Assembly (NCBI GenBank): GCA_963797565.1
Contig: CAWCPM010000011.1
Location: forward strand, 1-64,000
From: JAICYJ01 sp963797565
GTDB taxonomy: Bacteria > Actinomycetota > Thermoleophilia > Gaiellales > JAICJC01
Direction: 5' to 3'
Length of the DNA stretch: 64,000 nt
Part shown: positions 53,332 to 61,792 of the stretch, in pieces
Position numbering within the stretch: position 1 is the stretch's first letter
How the letters are laid out: each line of letters begins with the position of its first letter
Translations under genes and position numbers: made by a program
The notes under the pieces: generated by a model
The model's database searches: none
What the model saw: only the letters and a program-made list of their open reading frames with translations
What the model was told of the DNA's origin: nothing

Positions 53332-54921
53332 TCACTCCCATTCGATGGTCGACGGCGGCTTGCTGGAGATGTCCAGCGCCACGCGGTTGACGCCGGAGAT
53401 CTCGTTGATGATGCGGCTCGAGATCCGCTCCAGCAGGTCGTAGGGCAGCCGCGCCCAGTCGGCCGTCATCGCATCCTCCGAGCTGACCGCCCGGATCACG
53501 ATCGGATAGGCGTACGTGCGCGAGTCGCCCTGCACGCCCACGCTCCGGATCGCGGGCAGGACGGCGAAGGTCTGCCACAGCTCGTGGTAGAGCCCGGCTC
53601 GCCGGATCTCCTCCAGCAGCACCGCGTCGGCCTCGCGCAGCACGTCCAGCCGCTCACGTGTCACCTCGCCGATGATGCGGATGGCCAGGCCAGGCCCCGG
53701 GAACGGCTGGCGCCACACCATGCGCTCGGGAAGCCCCAGCTCGACGCCCACCCGCCGCACCTCGTCCTTGAAGATCATGCGCAGCGGCTCGACCAGGTCG
53801 AAGTCCATGTCCTCGGGCAGGCCGCCCACGTTGTGGTGAGACTTGATCTTCGCCGCCGTGCGGCTGCCTGACTCGATCACGTCCGAGTAGAGCGTGCCCT
53901 GCACCAGGTGCCGGACGTCGCCGAGCTTCTGCGCCTCGTCCTCGAACAGGCGGATGAACTCCTCGCCGATGATGCTGCGCTTCGTCTCGGGGTCGGTGAC
54001 ACCGGCCAGCCTGCCGAGAAACCGGTCCTGCGCCTGCACGTGCACGAGCGGGACGTGGAAGTGCTCCTCGAACGCCTCCACCACCTGCTCAGCCTCGTCC
54101 TTGCGGAGCAGGCCGTGGTCGACGAACACGCAGGTGAGCTGATCGCCCACCGCCTTGTGCACCAGCAGCGCGGCGACGGCCGAGTCGACGCCGCCCGAGA
54201 GCGCGCAGATCACCTGCTCGTCGCCGACCTGCTCGCGGATCAGCGCCACCTGCTCCTCGATGAACTGCAACGGAGTCCAGGTGGGCGGCGCCTGGCAGGC
54301 CTCCAGCACGAACTGCCCGAGCATCTCGGTGCCGTGCGGGGTGTGCGCGACCTCGGGATGGAACTGGACTGCGAAGAAGCCACGCTCGCGGTCCTCCATC
54401 GCGGCGATCGTGGTGGTCTGCGTCACGGCCGTCACGGTGAAGCCCGGCGGCGTGCGAACGACGCTGTCGCGGTGGCTCATCCAGCATGACTGTTCGGCGG
54501 CGATGTCGCCGAACAGCAGGCTGCCCTCGGCCAGGGATACGGGCGTCTTGCCGAACTCGCCGAGCCCGGTGTTCCCGACCTCGCCGCCCAGCGCAGCCGC
54601 CATCGCCTGCATGCCGTAGCAGATGCCCAGCACCGGCACGCCCAGCGCGAACAGCTCCGGATCGACCGACGGCGCCCCCGGCTCATAGATCGACGCCGGG
54701 CCGCCGGACAGCACGATCCCGATCGGGTCGCGGGCCGCGATCTCGGCCACCGGCATGTCGTGGGGGACGATCTCGGAGTAGACACGGCTCTCGCGGATCC
54801 GCCGCGCGATCAGCTGCGCGTACTGCGCGCCGAAGTCGATCACGAGCACCGGCCGGTGGGGGGCCGGCGAGCCGGCCAACGCCGCCCCCGCCTGCTCAGC
54901 CCGGGTCCGGCTCTCGGTCAA
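53332..54921 (-). CDS. guaA: GMP synthase (glutamine-hydrolysing)
   Basis: A 529-residue GuaA, which aminates XMP to GMP. The glutamine amidotransferase domain has the nucleophile Cys in VLGICYGMQAMAAAL and the His/Glu pair in FHPEVAHTPHG. The ATP pyrophosphatase domain has ICALSGGVDSAVAALLVHKA, and the C-terminal dimerisation domain has RMVWRQPFPGPGLAIRIIGE and ends ISSKPPSTIEWE. It overlaps the stop of guaB3 by 4 nt (ATGA). Confidence 0.97.
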   Translation of the reverse strand: MTESRTRAEQAGAALAGSPAPHRPVLVIDFGAQYAQLIARRIRESRVYSEIVPHDMPVAEIAARDPIGIVLSGGPASIYEPGAPSVDPELFALGVPVLGICYGMQAMAAALGGEVGNTGLGEFGKTPVSLAEGSLLFGDIAAEQSCWMSHRDSVVRTPPGFTVTAVTQTTTIAAMEDRERGFFAVQFHPEVAHTPHGTEMLGQFVLEACQAPPTWTPLQFIEEQVALIREQVGDEQVICALSGGVDSAVAALLVHKAVGDQLTCVFVDHGLLRKDEAEQVVEAFEEHFHVPLVHVQAQDRFLGRLAGVTDPETKRSIIGEEFIRLFEDEAQKLGDVRHLVQGTLYSDVIESGSRTAAKIKSHHNVGGLPEDMDFDLVEPLRMIFKDEVRRVGVELGLPERMVWRQPFPGPGLAIRIIGEVTRERLDVLREADAVLLEEIRRAGLYHELWQTFAVLPAIRSVGVQGDSRTYAYPIVIRAVSSEDAMTADWARLPYDLLERISSRIINEISGVNRVALDISSKPPSTIEWE

Positions 54922-56078
54922 CGGCTCATCCCGATCGCCTGCTCCCGCTGCAGCTTCTTGCCCTCGGTCTGGAGCGCCGGCGCGAACATGATCTCGGCCT
55001 TCTGGAAGGCCTGGATGGTGTCGTAGCCGGTGGTGGCCATCGACGTGCGAAGCGCGCCCATCAGGTTGAGCGTGCCGTCGTTCTCACGGGCCGGGCCGGT
55101 CACGATCTCCTGGAGCGTGGCGACCTGGTCGGTCTTGACCCGGGCGCCGCGCGGCAGGCTGGGATGGAAGGTGGCCATTCCCCAGTGGTAGCCGTGGCCG
55201 GGTGCCTCGTTGGCGCGGGCCAGCGGCGAGCCGACCATCACGGCATCGGCGCCGCATGCGATCGCCTTGGAGATGTCGCCGCCCGTGCGCATGCCGCCGT
55301 CGGCGATCACGTTCACGTACTGACCGGTCTCGAGCAGGTGCTGGACGCGGGCCGCGGCGGCATCGGCGATGGCCGTTGCCTGCGGAACGCCCACCCCGAG
55401 CACGCCGCGTGTGGTGCAGGCGGCGCCGGGGCCGACTCCGACCAGCACGCCGGCGGCGCCGGTGCGCATCAGGTGCAGCGCGGCCTGGTAGGAGGCGCAT
55501 CCGCCCACGATCACCGGCACCGGCATCGAGGCGATGAACTCCTTCAGGTTGAGCGGCTCGACCACCGTCGAGACGTGCTCGGCCGAGACAACGGTGCCCT
55601 GGATCACGAGCACGTCCAGCCCGGCGTCGAGCGCCAGCTGCCAGTGCTCGCGCACGCGCTGGGGGGTCAGCGATGCGGCCGCCATCACGCCGGCGTCCTT
55701 GATCTCCTTGATCCGCTTCGAGATCAGCTCGGGCTTGATCGGCTCCGCGTAGATCTTCTGCATCTCGCGGGTGGCCTCGGCCTTGTCGAAGGTGGCGATC
55801 CGCTCGAGCAGGGCATCGGCGTCCTCATACCGCGTCCAGATGCCCTCGAGGTTGAGCACGCCGAGGCCGCCCATCTGGCCCAGCTCGATGGCCGTGGCCG
55901 GCGACACGACGCCGTCCATGGCAGCCGCCAGCAGCGGCAGCTCCAGCAGATGCGGGCCCAGCCGCCAGGCGATGTCGACGTCTTCGGCATCGCGGGTGCG
56001 CCTGCTGGGCACGATTGCGATGTCGTCAAATCCATAGGCTCTGCGCGCCTTCTTGCCGCGCCCAATCTCAATCTCCAA
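54918..56078 (-). CDS. guaB3: GuaB3 family IMP dehydrogenase-related protein
   Basis: A 386-residue IMPDH-fold protein without CBS domains. The start is the TTG at 56078, with AGGGGG upstream; the frame is open slightly earlier. It has YGFDDIAIVPSRRT, the phosphate-binding loops GVLVGVGPGAACTTRGVLG and NVIADGGMRTGGDISKAIA, and the catalytic Cys in ACTTR. In actinobacteria this paralogue accompanies a full-length guaB and guaA; it can act as IMPDH-like or GMP reductase. It is the first gene of an operon with guaA. Confidence 0.9.
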   Translation of the reverse strand: MEIEIGRGKKARRAYGFDDIAIVPSRRTRDAEDVDIAWRLGPHLLELPLLAAAMDGVVSPATAIELGQMGGLGVLNLEGIWTRYEDADALLERIATFDKAEATREMQKIYAEPIKPELISKRIKEIKDAGVMAAASLTPQRVREHWQLALDAGLDVLVIQGTVVSAEHVSTVVEPLNLKEFIASMPVPVIVGGCASYQAALHLMRTGAAGVLVGVGPGAACTTRGVLGVGVPQATAIADAAAARVQHLLETGQYVNVIADGGMRTGGDISKAIACGADAVMVGSPLARANEAPGHGYHWGMATFHPSLPRGARVKTDQVATLQEIVTGPARENDGTLNLMGALRTSMATTGYDTIQAFQKAEIMFAPALQTEGKKLQREQAIGMSR

Positions 56079-56095
56079 CCCGCACAACCCCCTTC

Positions 56096-56120
56096 AAAAA
56101 CACACGCGGCCCTTGCGGGC
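56096..56120 (-). terminator. Terminator or attenuator before guaB3
   Basis: On the minus strand: CGGCCC-GCAA-GGGCCG (GNRA loop) then CGTG and TTTTT at 56100-56096. It ends 17 nt before the guaB3 start, so it may end pfkB transcripts or act as an attenuator. Confidence 0.6.
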
Positions 56121-56210
56121 CGGGAGAGGAATCACACCGATGATGACGAAAGTTCAATGTCCTTTGCAGTCTACCAACCGCCCCGGTCAAAGCCCGCCGA
56201 CCGTCGCGGG

Positions 56211-57176
56211 TCAGGACGCGCGGGCGGCGGTGGGAGCGATCTCCTGCACCTCAACCATGGCCGCGAAGCGCGGCACCTCGCGCGACTCGAACACACCCGC
56301 CCCCACGGTCTGGGTGTTCGCGGCGCCACAGGCGAGCCCCATCTTCATGCACTGGTCAGCCGCCTGGCCGGCCTGGTGGGCCGACAGGAACCCGGCCAGG
56401 AAGGCGTCGCCGGAGCCGACGGTCGACACCGCCTCGATGCGCGGGATCCATGCCCGGAACATGCGGGCCTTGGTCTTGCCGGCGGCGAGCAGCGCGTAGC
56501 ACCCGGTCTTGAGCGTGATCACCACACCGTGCGCGCCCATCGCCTCGATCGCGGAGAGCGCGTGCTGGAAGTCCTCGTCGGTCTGGAACTCGTTGCCGAC
56601 CAGGGCCTCCGCCTCGCGCTGGTTGGGGAATACCAGCGTCGGCTCGGCCGCCAGGGCCAGCCGCAGCGGCTCGCCGTCGGTATCGATCACGGTCCTGACC
56701 TTCCGCCGGTTCATCTCGCGCGTCACGTCGGCGTAGAACGAGGTCTCCATCCTGCGCGGCAGGCTGCCCGCAAACACGACCGTCGACACGGCGCCGGCCA
56801 GATAGCGCACACGGTCGACCAGCGCCGCCACCTCGTCGGCGGTCACCTCGGGGCCGTACTCGTTGATCTCGGTCTGCAGGCCGCTGGTGGGGTCGACCAC
56901 CGCCGTCGATGTGCGCGACTCGCCTCCGATCCGCACGAAGTCGTTGAGGATTCCCTCGGAGTCCAGCCCATCGGTGATCTGCATCCCGGCCCGGCCGCCG
57001 GCCAGGCCGGTGGCGATCACGGGCTCATCCAGGCGGCGCAGGGCGCGGGCCACGTTGATGCCCTTGCCACCGGGCATGACCAGGCCCTGCTGCGCCCGGT
57101 GGCGCCGCCCGAGCTGCAGGTTGGCAACCGTCAGAGTCTTGTCGACCGCAGCATTGGCAGTGACCGTGAGAATCAT
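56211..57176 (-). CDS. PfkB family sugar kinase (1-phosphofructokinase-like)
   Basis: About 321 residues from the ATG at 57176 (MILTVTANAAVDKTLTV). The N-terminal substrate motif is GGKGINVARALRRLDEPV (diglycine region), and the C-terminal one is VGSGDAFLAGFLSAHQAG with the catalytic Asp. These define PfkB/ribokinase-type kinases; the N-terminus is like FruK and LacC. The likely substrate is fructose-1-P or tagatose-6-P. It is divergent from the membrane protein at 57290. Confidence 0.9.
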   Translation of the reverse strand: MILTVTANAAVDKTLTVANLQLGRRHRAQQGLVMPGGKGINVARALRRLDEPVIATGLAGGRAGMQITDGLDSEGILNDFVRIGGESRTSTAVVDPTSGLQTEINEYGPEVTADEVAALVDRVRYLAGAVSTVVFAGSLPRRMETSFYADVTREMNRRKVRTVIDTDGEPLRLALAAEPTLVFPNQREAEALVGNEFQTDEDFQHALSAIEAMGAHGVVITLKTGCYALLAAGKTKARMFRAWIPRIEAVSTVGSGDAFLAGFLSAHQAGQAADQCMKMGLACGAANTQTVGAGVFESREVPRFAAMVEVQEIAPTAARAS

Positions 57177-57255
57177 CCTGAGGCCGGCTCGCGAGCTGTT
57201 CGTAGACACTGAGTGACCTTGCACATCCCGCTCATCGGCCCTCCGGAGTCTACAC

Positions 57256-57283
57256 TTGACCCGCCCGTGGACACTCGTAGAGT
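57256..57283 (+). promoter_or_regulatory. Predicted promoter of leaderless membrane-protein gene
   Basis: TTGACC at 57256-57261, a 16-nt spacer, TAGAGT at 57278-57283. Only 6 nt separate it from the GTG at 57290. Confidence 0.6.
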
Positions 57284-57289
57284 TGAAGT

Positions 57290-57616
57290 GTGTTCGAGGG
57301 TCGTAATCGTTCGATCGTGACCGTGACGGCTGTGATTGAGGCCGGCCTGGCGGGCTGGGCGCTGGGCGCCGGATGGCTGGGACTGCTGGTCGCGATCGCC
57401 GCCGTGACGGCCGCCGACACGGCCTGGGGCATGACCCGCAGGGGCGTCATCGCCGACCTGGCGGGCCTCGAGCTGGCCGTCGCGCTGGCGGTGCTCTTGA
57501 TCGCGAGCGCCGATATCACGTTGGCGGCGATCACCGCCCTCGCGTGCGCGGCCTGGCTGGTGCGGCCCGACCGCCGGCTGCCCTTCCGGCGCTCGCCGGC
57601 ATCCACGCATCCGTGA
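57290..57616 (+). CDS. Small polytopic membrane protein
   Basis: 108 residues with about three to four helices (VIEAGLAGWALGAGWLGLLV, GLELAVALAVLLIASA, then a third) and basic tails (VRPDRRLPFRRSP). No family is recognised. The GTG start has a promoter ending 6 nt before it. It is convergent with pyrF and divergent from pfkB. Confidence 0.6.
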   Translation: MFEGRNRSIVTVTAVIEAGLAGWALGAGWLGLLVAIAAVTAADTAWGMTRRGVIADLAGLELAVALAVLLIASADITLAAITALACAAWLVRPDRRLPFRRSPASTHP

Positions 57617-57633
57617 AACGCGGCTAACGAGCC

Positions 57634-58512
57634 TCAGGCGACCGGCGTGGCGGCGCGCAGCTCAGCGGCAGCCAGGCGCACCGACTGCTGCCAGTCGCCG
57701 CGGCGCTCACGCCAGGCGTAGATCACCGACCGCGCCGCCACCACCAGGCCGCCGGCCGGGTGATCCCTGAACGCCGCCGCGAGGTCGCCGGCGCGGCCGC
57801 CCTGCGCGCCCACCCCCGGTAGCAGCAGCACCTGCCGGGGCATCAGCTCGCGTGCCCGTTCGACGGCCTCGGGGCTGGTCGCGCCGATCACCGCGCCGAC
57901 GCTGGAGAGCCCCGACTCGCCGACCAGCTCCGCACCCCAGCCGGCCACCAGCTCGGCCGTGCGCTCCCACACCCGCCGCCCGTCGGCCAGCCGTTGCTCC
58001 TGCAGGTCGGCGGCACCGGGGTTGGACGTCCGCACCAGCACGAACAGGCCGGAGCCGGCTCCGCAGGCCAGCAGGAACGGCTCCAGCGAGTCGCCGCCCA
58101 TGTACGGGTTCACGGTCATCGCGTCGGCCACCGGCCGGCCGCCGTCGCGGGGCGCCAGCCAGGCCTCGGCGTAGGCCTGCGAGGTGGAGCCGATGTCGCC
58201 GCGCTTGGCATCGGCGATCACGATCAGATCGTGCTCGGAGGCGAAGGCGCAGATCCGATCGAGCGCGGTTAGCCCATGGCCGCCCAGCGCCTCGAAGAAG
58301 GCCACCTGCGGCTTCACCGCCACGGCCTCTTCGGCCACCGACTCGATCAGCGCCATGCAGAAGCGCTCGTAGGCTCGTGCTCGCCCGGCGGGACCGGCCT
58401 TGAGCCCCGTGACGAGCTCCGGCGGCAGCAGGTCGATCCGGGGATCGAGACCGACGCAGAGGCTGGTGCCTTTGCGGACAACGGCTGCTGCCAGGCGGTC
58501 GGCGAAGTTCAT
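57634..58512 (-). CDS. pyrF: Orotidine 5'-phosphate decarboxylase
   Basis: A 292-residue type-2 OMP decarboxylase, the last step of UMP synthesis. It has SLCVGLDPRIDLLPPEL, the catalytic Lys/Asp motif in IADAKRGDIGSTSQAYAEAW and, at the C-terminus, LLPGVGAQGGRAGDL. The ATG overlaps the stop of the SOS-boxed nuclease gene as ATGA, so translation of the two is coupled. pyrE is 2.5 kb away on the same strand. Confidence 0.95.
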   Translation of the reverse strand: MNFADRLAAAVVRKGTSLCVGLDPRIDLLPPELVTGLKAGPAGRARAYERFCMALIESVAEEAVAVKPQVAFFEALGGHGLTALDRICAFASEHDLIVIADAKRGDIGSTSQAYAEAWLAPRDGGRPVADAMTVNPYMGGDSLEPFLLACGAGSGLFVLVRTSNPGAADLQEQRLADGRRVWERTAELVAGWGAELVGESGLSSVGAVIGATSPEAVERARELMPRQVLLLPGVGAQGGRAGDLAAAFRDHPAGGLVVAARSVIYAWRERRGDWQQSVRLAAAELRAATPVA

Positions 58513-60407
58513 CGACGTAAGGGTACCCGGCCCCGCCGCACGGCGATGTGCGTGGCGGCCGATGCCACCGCATCTGCGCCCAGCGGTACCGCGACGACGC
58601 TGCGGCCGGGCCGCGCGAAGGCGGCGGCGATCAGGTGCGCGACGTCGGCCTGGTCGGGACGAAGCGGTGCCGGCCTGGCCGCCAGCGCCGTCCGCAGCGG
58701 GGCGACCAGCGGGGCGCACTCGAGCGCGGCATCGCCGGCACGGGGCAGGCGTCGCCGGCCCACCACGCGACCGCCGGCGCACGCAAACGCCTGCACGAAG
58801 CGGTCGTCCGTGTCGGCCGCAAGCAGCACGCCGCTGCGGGCGGCCGCGGCGCGCAGCCGGCCCAGCGCGCTTCGCACGCGCTCGAGCGCCTCCAGCTGGT
58901 CGCGCAGCTGGGCTGCCTCCTCGAAGCGCTGATCCGCTCCCAGCGCCGCCATCCGCATCCGCAGGCCCGACGCCACCGTGCCGCCGTCCTCACCGCGCAG
59001 CCATCCGGCGGCCGCCGTCACCGAGCGGGCGTACTCCTGCACCGCGGAGCCACCACGGCACGGTGCTGCGCACCGGCCCAGCAGCCCCGCCAGGCAGCTG
59101 CCGTCGTCCTCCGGCAGGGCCGGCCGGCAGCTGCGGAGCCGGAACGACGAGCGGATCGCCGCCGCCGCGGCCTGCGCCTCGCCGCGGCTTCGCAGCGGGC
59201 CGGCGCTGATCGCGCCCGGCCGCGGCTCGGAGGTGACGGATACCCGCGGCACCCGCTCATCGGTGGTCAGCGTCAGGTAGCAGCTCCGCTCGGGGTTGAC
59301 CGAGCGACGGTTCGCATCCGGCCGCAGCCGCAGGATCAGCTCCAGCTCCAGCAGCGAGGCCTCCAGCTCGCTGCCCAGCGGCCGCGTCTCGATGCGGGCG
59401 GTCGCCTCCAGGGCGTGCTCGACGGCGCGCCGCTGCCCGGAGCCTGCGAAATACGAGCGCACCCGCGCGCGCAGGTCGGTGGCCTTCCCGACGTACAGCA
59501 CCCGGTCGTGGGCGTCGTGGAACAGGTAGACGCCGGGCCCGGTGGGGACGTCGCGGGCCAGCTCGCGGCGCAGCCGCACACGACGGCGCTGGGGGGCGGC
59601 AAAGGCGACCGCCTCGGCGACGGTGCGAACGCCGTGCTCCTGGGCCATGCCCAGCAGGTGCACCAGCACCTCGGCGGTGGCCTGCGCGTCGGCCAGGGCG
59701 CGGTGGCAGGGGCGCACCGTGGTGTCGAACCGCTCCGCCAGCGTGCCCAGGTTCATGCGCGGCAAGCGTCCGTCCAACAGCCGCCGCGCCAGCGCCACCG
59801 TGTCGATCACGGGCGCGGCCAGCCGGCGGCCCTCGAGCCGCGACAGCTCGGCGTCGACGAAGCCGACGTCGAAGCGGGCGTTGTGGGCGACCAGCACGGC
59901 GCCCTCGGCGAACTCGAGGAACGGCGGCAGCGCCCTCGCGATCCGGGGAGCCCCGCGCAGGTCGCGCGTCTGGATGCCGGTGATGCGGGTGATGGTGGAC
60001 GGCACCGGCACGCCCGGATCGACCAGCCGCTCGAACTCGCCGACCTGATCGAACCCCTGCAGGCGCACGGCCCCGATCTCGACGATCCGCGACACGCCCG
60101 GCCGGGTGCCGGTGGTCTCGAGGTCGAACACCACGAACGGCGCATGCTCGAGCGGCAGGTCGTACAGGGTCGCCACCTCCTCCCACTCGGCCAGCGCCAC
60201 CTCGGTGGGAGACCGCCAGACCAGGCGGTGATCGCTCCGCACCACCTCGTCGACCAGCTGGTGGACCAGCGCCGAGGGCGGCGCACCTCGCAGCGCGAAC
60301 AGGCTGGAGGCGGCCTCGGCCATGCCCAGGGGCGCACGACGGTCGGCCAGCCGGGCCACCAGCCGGTCGGCGCCGTCGAGCGAGAGCTGGGCTGCGGGCG
60401 CAGTCAT
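58509..60407 (-). CDS. DnaQ-like exonuclease fused to UvrC-like GIY-YIG endonuclease
   Basis: About 632 residues from the ATG at 60407. The DEDDh exonuclease has FVVFDLETTGTRPGVSRIVE (Asp/Glu), LVAHNARFDVGFVDAEL and HRALADAQATAEVLVHLLG. A GIY-YIG domain follows with GPGVYLFHDAHDRVLYVGKA and LRARVRSYF. The rest resembles UvrC-type regions with a UvrB-binding-like helix pair. This architecture matches the mycobacterial Rv2191-type DnaQ/UvrC fusion. The start codon directly abuts a perfect SOS box, so LexA control is likely. It couples with pyrF through ATGA. Confidence 0.9.
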   Translation of the reverse strand: MTAPAAQLSLDGADRLVARLADRRAPLGMAEAASSLFALRGAPPSALVHQLVDEVVRSDHRLVWRSPTEVALAEWEEVATLYDLPLEHAPFVVFDLETTGTRPGVSRIVEIGAVRLQGFDQVGEFERLVDPGVPVPSTITRITGIQTRDLRGAPRIARALPPFLEFAEGAVLVAHNARFDVGFVDAELSRLEGRRLAAPVIDTVALARRLLDGRLPRMNLGTLAERFDTTVRPCHRALADAQATAEVLVHLLGMAQEHGVRTVAEAVAFAAPQRRRVRLRRELARDVPTGPGVYLFHDAHDRVLYVGKATDLRARVRSYFAGSGQRRAVEHALEATARIETRPLGSELEASLLELELILRLRPDANRRSVNPERSCYLTLTTDERVPRVSVTSEPRPGAISAGPLRSRGEAQAAAAAIRSSFRLRSCRPALPEDDGSCLAGLLGRCAAPCRGGSAVQEYARSVTAAAGWLRGEDGGTVASGLRMRMAALGADQRFEEAAQLRDQLEALERVRSALGRLRAAAARSGVLLAADTDDRFVQAFACAGGRVVGRRRLPRAGDAALECAPLVAPLRTALAARPAPLRPDQADVAHLIAAAFARPGRSVVAVPLGADAVASAATHIAVRRGRVPLRR

Positions 60408-60423
60408 GCGAACGTATGTTCGC
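60408..60423. promoter_or_regulatory. SOS box (LexA site) abutting a start codon
   Basis: GCGAACGTATGTTCGC is a perfect palindrome matching the actinobacterial LexA consensus CGAAC-N4-GTTCG. It directly adjoins the ATG at 60407, so repression would act at transcription start. Confidence 0.8.
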
Positions 60424-60493
60424 ACATGGGGCGGATGTCCGCTCAGGAGCTCGAGGGCGCGGCCTACGCTGGGAGTGCCGCGAGGCGGGAAGG

Positions 60494-60554
60494 CTGCCAC
60501 TGTCGGGCAGGCTTCCCTTGAGTCGGTGCGCGTTCGCCGCCGCCGGCGGCTATC
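60494..60554 (-). repeat. Structured dispersed repeat, copy 2
   Basis: The minus-strand copy of the 61-nt element at 51812-51872. Its hairpin is GCCGCC-GGC-GGCGGC, differing from copy 1 by a compensatory pair. It lies upstream of the LexA-boxed nuclease gene in the same direction. Confidence 0.7.
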
Positions 60555-60562
60555 CGCCATCG

Positions 60563-60582
60563 CGTGGTCATGACTGACCACG
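60563..60582. repeat. Perfect 8-bp inverted repeat
   Basis: CGTGGTCA, tetraloop TGAC, TGACCACG. It lies between HU and the nuclease gene, near the stronger hairpin at 60596, and may be part of a terminator. Confidence 0.5.
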
Positions 60583-60595
60583 CTCCTTAACGCAC

Positions 60596-60630
60596 CACGC
60601 CCGCCGCGCCTCTACGGGGCGGCGGGCGTG
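60596..60630 (-). terminator. Strong hairpin downstream of hup
   Basis: A 12-bp GC-rich stem CACGCCCGCCGC (60596-60607) pairing with GCGGCGGGCGTG (60619-60630), with an 11-nt loop. No T-run follows, as for many actinobacterial terminators. Confidence 0.6.
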
Positions 60631-60655
60631 CGCGAGAGACCTCCGGAGGCCGGAG

Positions 60656-60934
60656 TTACGACTTGACGGCGGCCTTCAGCTGGCTGCCCGCCGAGAACTT
60701 CGGCACCTTGCTGGCCGGGATCATCACTTTCTGGCCAGGGTTACGTGGGTTGACACCGGTGCGGGCCTTGCGGTTCTGCACCGTGAACTTTCCGAAACCG
60801 GTGAAGACAACGTCGTCACCCTTGGAAAGGGCGTCCTTGACGGACTCGAGCACGGCGTCGACCGCGGCACCGGCGTCCTTCTTGGACAGGTTCGATCTGG
60901 TCGCAACCGCGTCGATGAAATCGCTCTTCGTCAC
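60656..60934 (-). CDS. hup: HU family DNA-binding protein
   Basis: A 92-residue HU, with KDAGAAVDAVLESVKDALSK, VVFTGFGKFTVQNRKARTG and the DNA-bending arm VNPRNPGQKVMIPASKVPKF. AGGAGG precedes the GTG start at 60934. It bends and compacts DNA. A TTGACA box at 61003-61008 (minus strand) marks a likely strong promoter, and a 12-bp hairpin follows the stop. Confidence 0.96.
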   Translation of the reverse strand: MTKSDFIDAVATRSNLSKKDAGAAVDAVLESVKDALSKGDDVVFTGFGKFTVQNRKARTGVNPRNPGQKVMIPASKVPKFSAGSQLKAAVKS

Positions 60935-60979
60935 CCTTATTCCTCCTGGTCGTTTCGTGGGCCGGAATGGGTCAATCGG

Positions 60980-61008
60980 GCTACCCTAGCACGGCCATCG
61001 GATGTCAA
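60980..61008 (-). promoter_or_regulatory. Predicted hup promoter
   Basis: Minus strand: TTGACA at 61008-61003, a 17-nt spacer, GGTAGC at 60985-60980; TAGGGT overlaps it at 60988-60983. Confidence 0.45.
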
Positions 61009-61031
61009 CAATCCGCTTCAGCAAAGGGATT

Positions 61032-61580
61032 TCACGCGTTCGCGGAGGCGGCGCCGACGCCGAGCTGAGAACTGGTATAGAGCGCTTTGAAGGGGATGCC
61101 CGCTGCGGCGATCGCATCGGCCCCGCCTTCCTCGCGGTCGACCACGCAAATTGCAGCGGAAACGTGGAGATCGGCCTCGCCCAGCGCCTCCACCGCGGAT
61201 AGCAGCGCGCCACCCGACGTGACCACGTCCTCGACCACGCAGACGCGCATTCCTGGCTCGAAAACGCCCTCGAGCCGATTGCCGGTGCCGTACTCCTTCG
61301 CCGCCTTTCGCACGATCACGAACGGCAGCCCGGTCTCGATCGACGTGACGGCAGCCAGCGGCACGGCGCCCAGCTCGGGGCCGGCCAGCAGCTCCGCCTG
61401 CCCGCCGTGGCCGGCAACCAGCGCGGCCAGCTCGCGGCCGAGACCGGCCAGCAGCTGCGGATCGGTCTCGAACCGGTACTTGTCAAGGTAGTAACGGCTG
61501 CGGCGCCCGGAGCGCAGCAGGAAATCACCCTCCAGGTACGCCCGCTCGAGCAGCCTCGCCGCCAGCTGGTCGCGGTTCAC
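61032..61580 (-). CDS. pyrE: Orotate phosphoribosyltransferase
   Basis: A 182-residue PRTase that makes OMP from orotate and PRPP. It has FLLRSGRRSRYYLDKYRFET, LAGPELGAVPLAAVTSIETG, the PRPP loop VCVVEDVVTSGGALLSAVEA, and a C-terminal ICVVDREEGGADAIAAAG. It overlaps the small gene at 61577 (ATGA) and is separate from hup by 97 nt. pyrF is 2.5 kb downstream. Confidence 0.94.
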   Translation of the reverse strand: MNRDQLAARLLERAYLEGDFLLRSGRRSRYYLDKYRFETDPQLLAGLGRELAALVAGHGGQAELLAGPELGAVPLAAVTSIETGLPFVIVRKAAKEYGTGNRLEGVFEPGMRVCVVEDVVTSGGALLSAVEALGEADLHVSAAICVVDREEGGADAIAAAGIPFKALYTSSQLGVGAASANA

Positions 61581-61792
61581 GCGCCCTCGCGGGCGGCCGC
61601 CAACACCAGGTCGGCGTGCGGCATCAGCCGGTCGGCATCCGGCGATCCGGCGGCCAGCGACACCATCGAGCCGTCGTCGAAGTAGATGTCCAGCCGGGTG
61701 CGGTTGCGCACGGATCGGCGCCTGTAGAGCACCGTGCCCAGGAACGAGCCGGCGCCGATCACGACCGGGATCACGAGCCTACGCCGAGCCAT
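61577..61792 (-). CDS. Small anchored protein of unknown function
   Basis: 71 residues with one N-terminal helix (RRRLVIPVVIGAGSFLGTVL) and a short soluble part (YFDDGSMVSLAAGSPDADRL). It overlaps pyrE by 4 nt and the Roadblock gene by 14 nt, suggesting an operon. No family is recognised. Confidence 0.55.
   Translation of the reverse strand: MARRRLVIPVVIGAGSFLGTVLYRRRSVRNRTRLDIYFDDGSMVSLAAGSPDADRLMPHADLVLAAAREGA

Noticed and set aside
54486..57212. A 900-codon plus-strand frame across guaA, guaB3 and pfkB
   Set aside because: Three well-recognised genes lie on the other strand; the frame has no start signal or family match.
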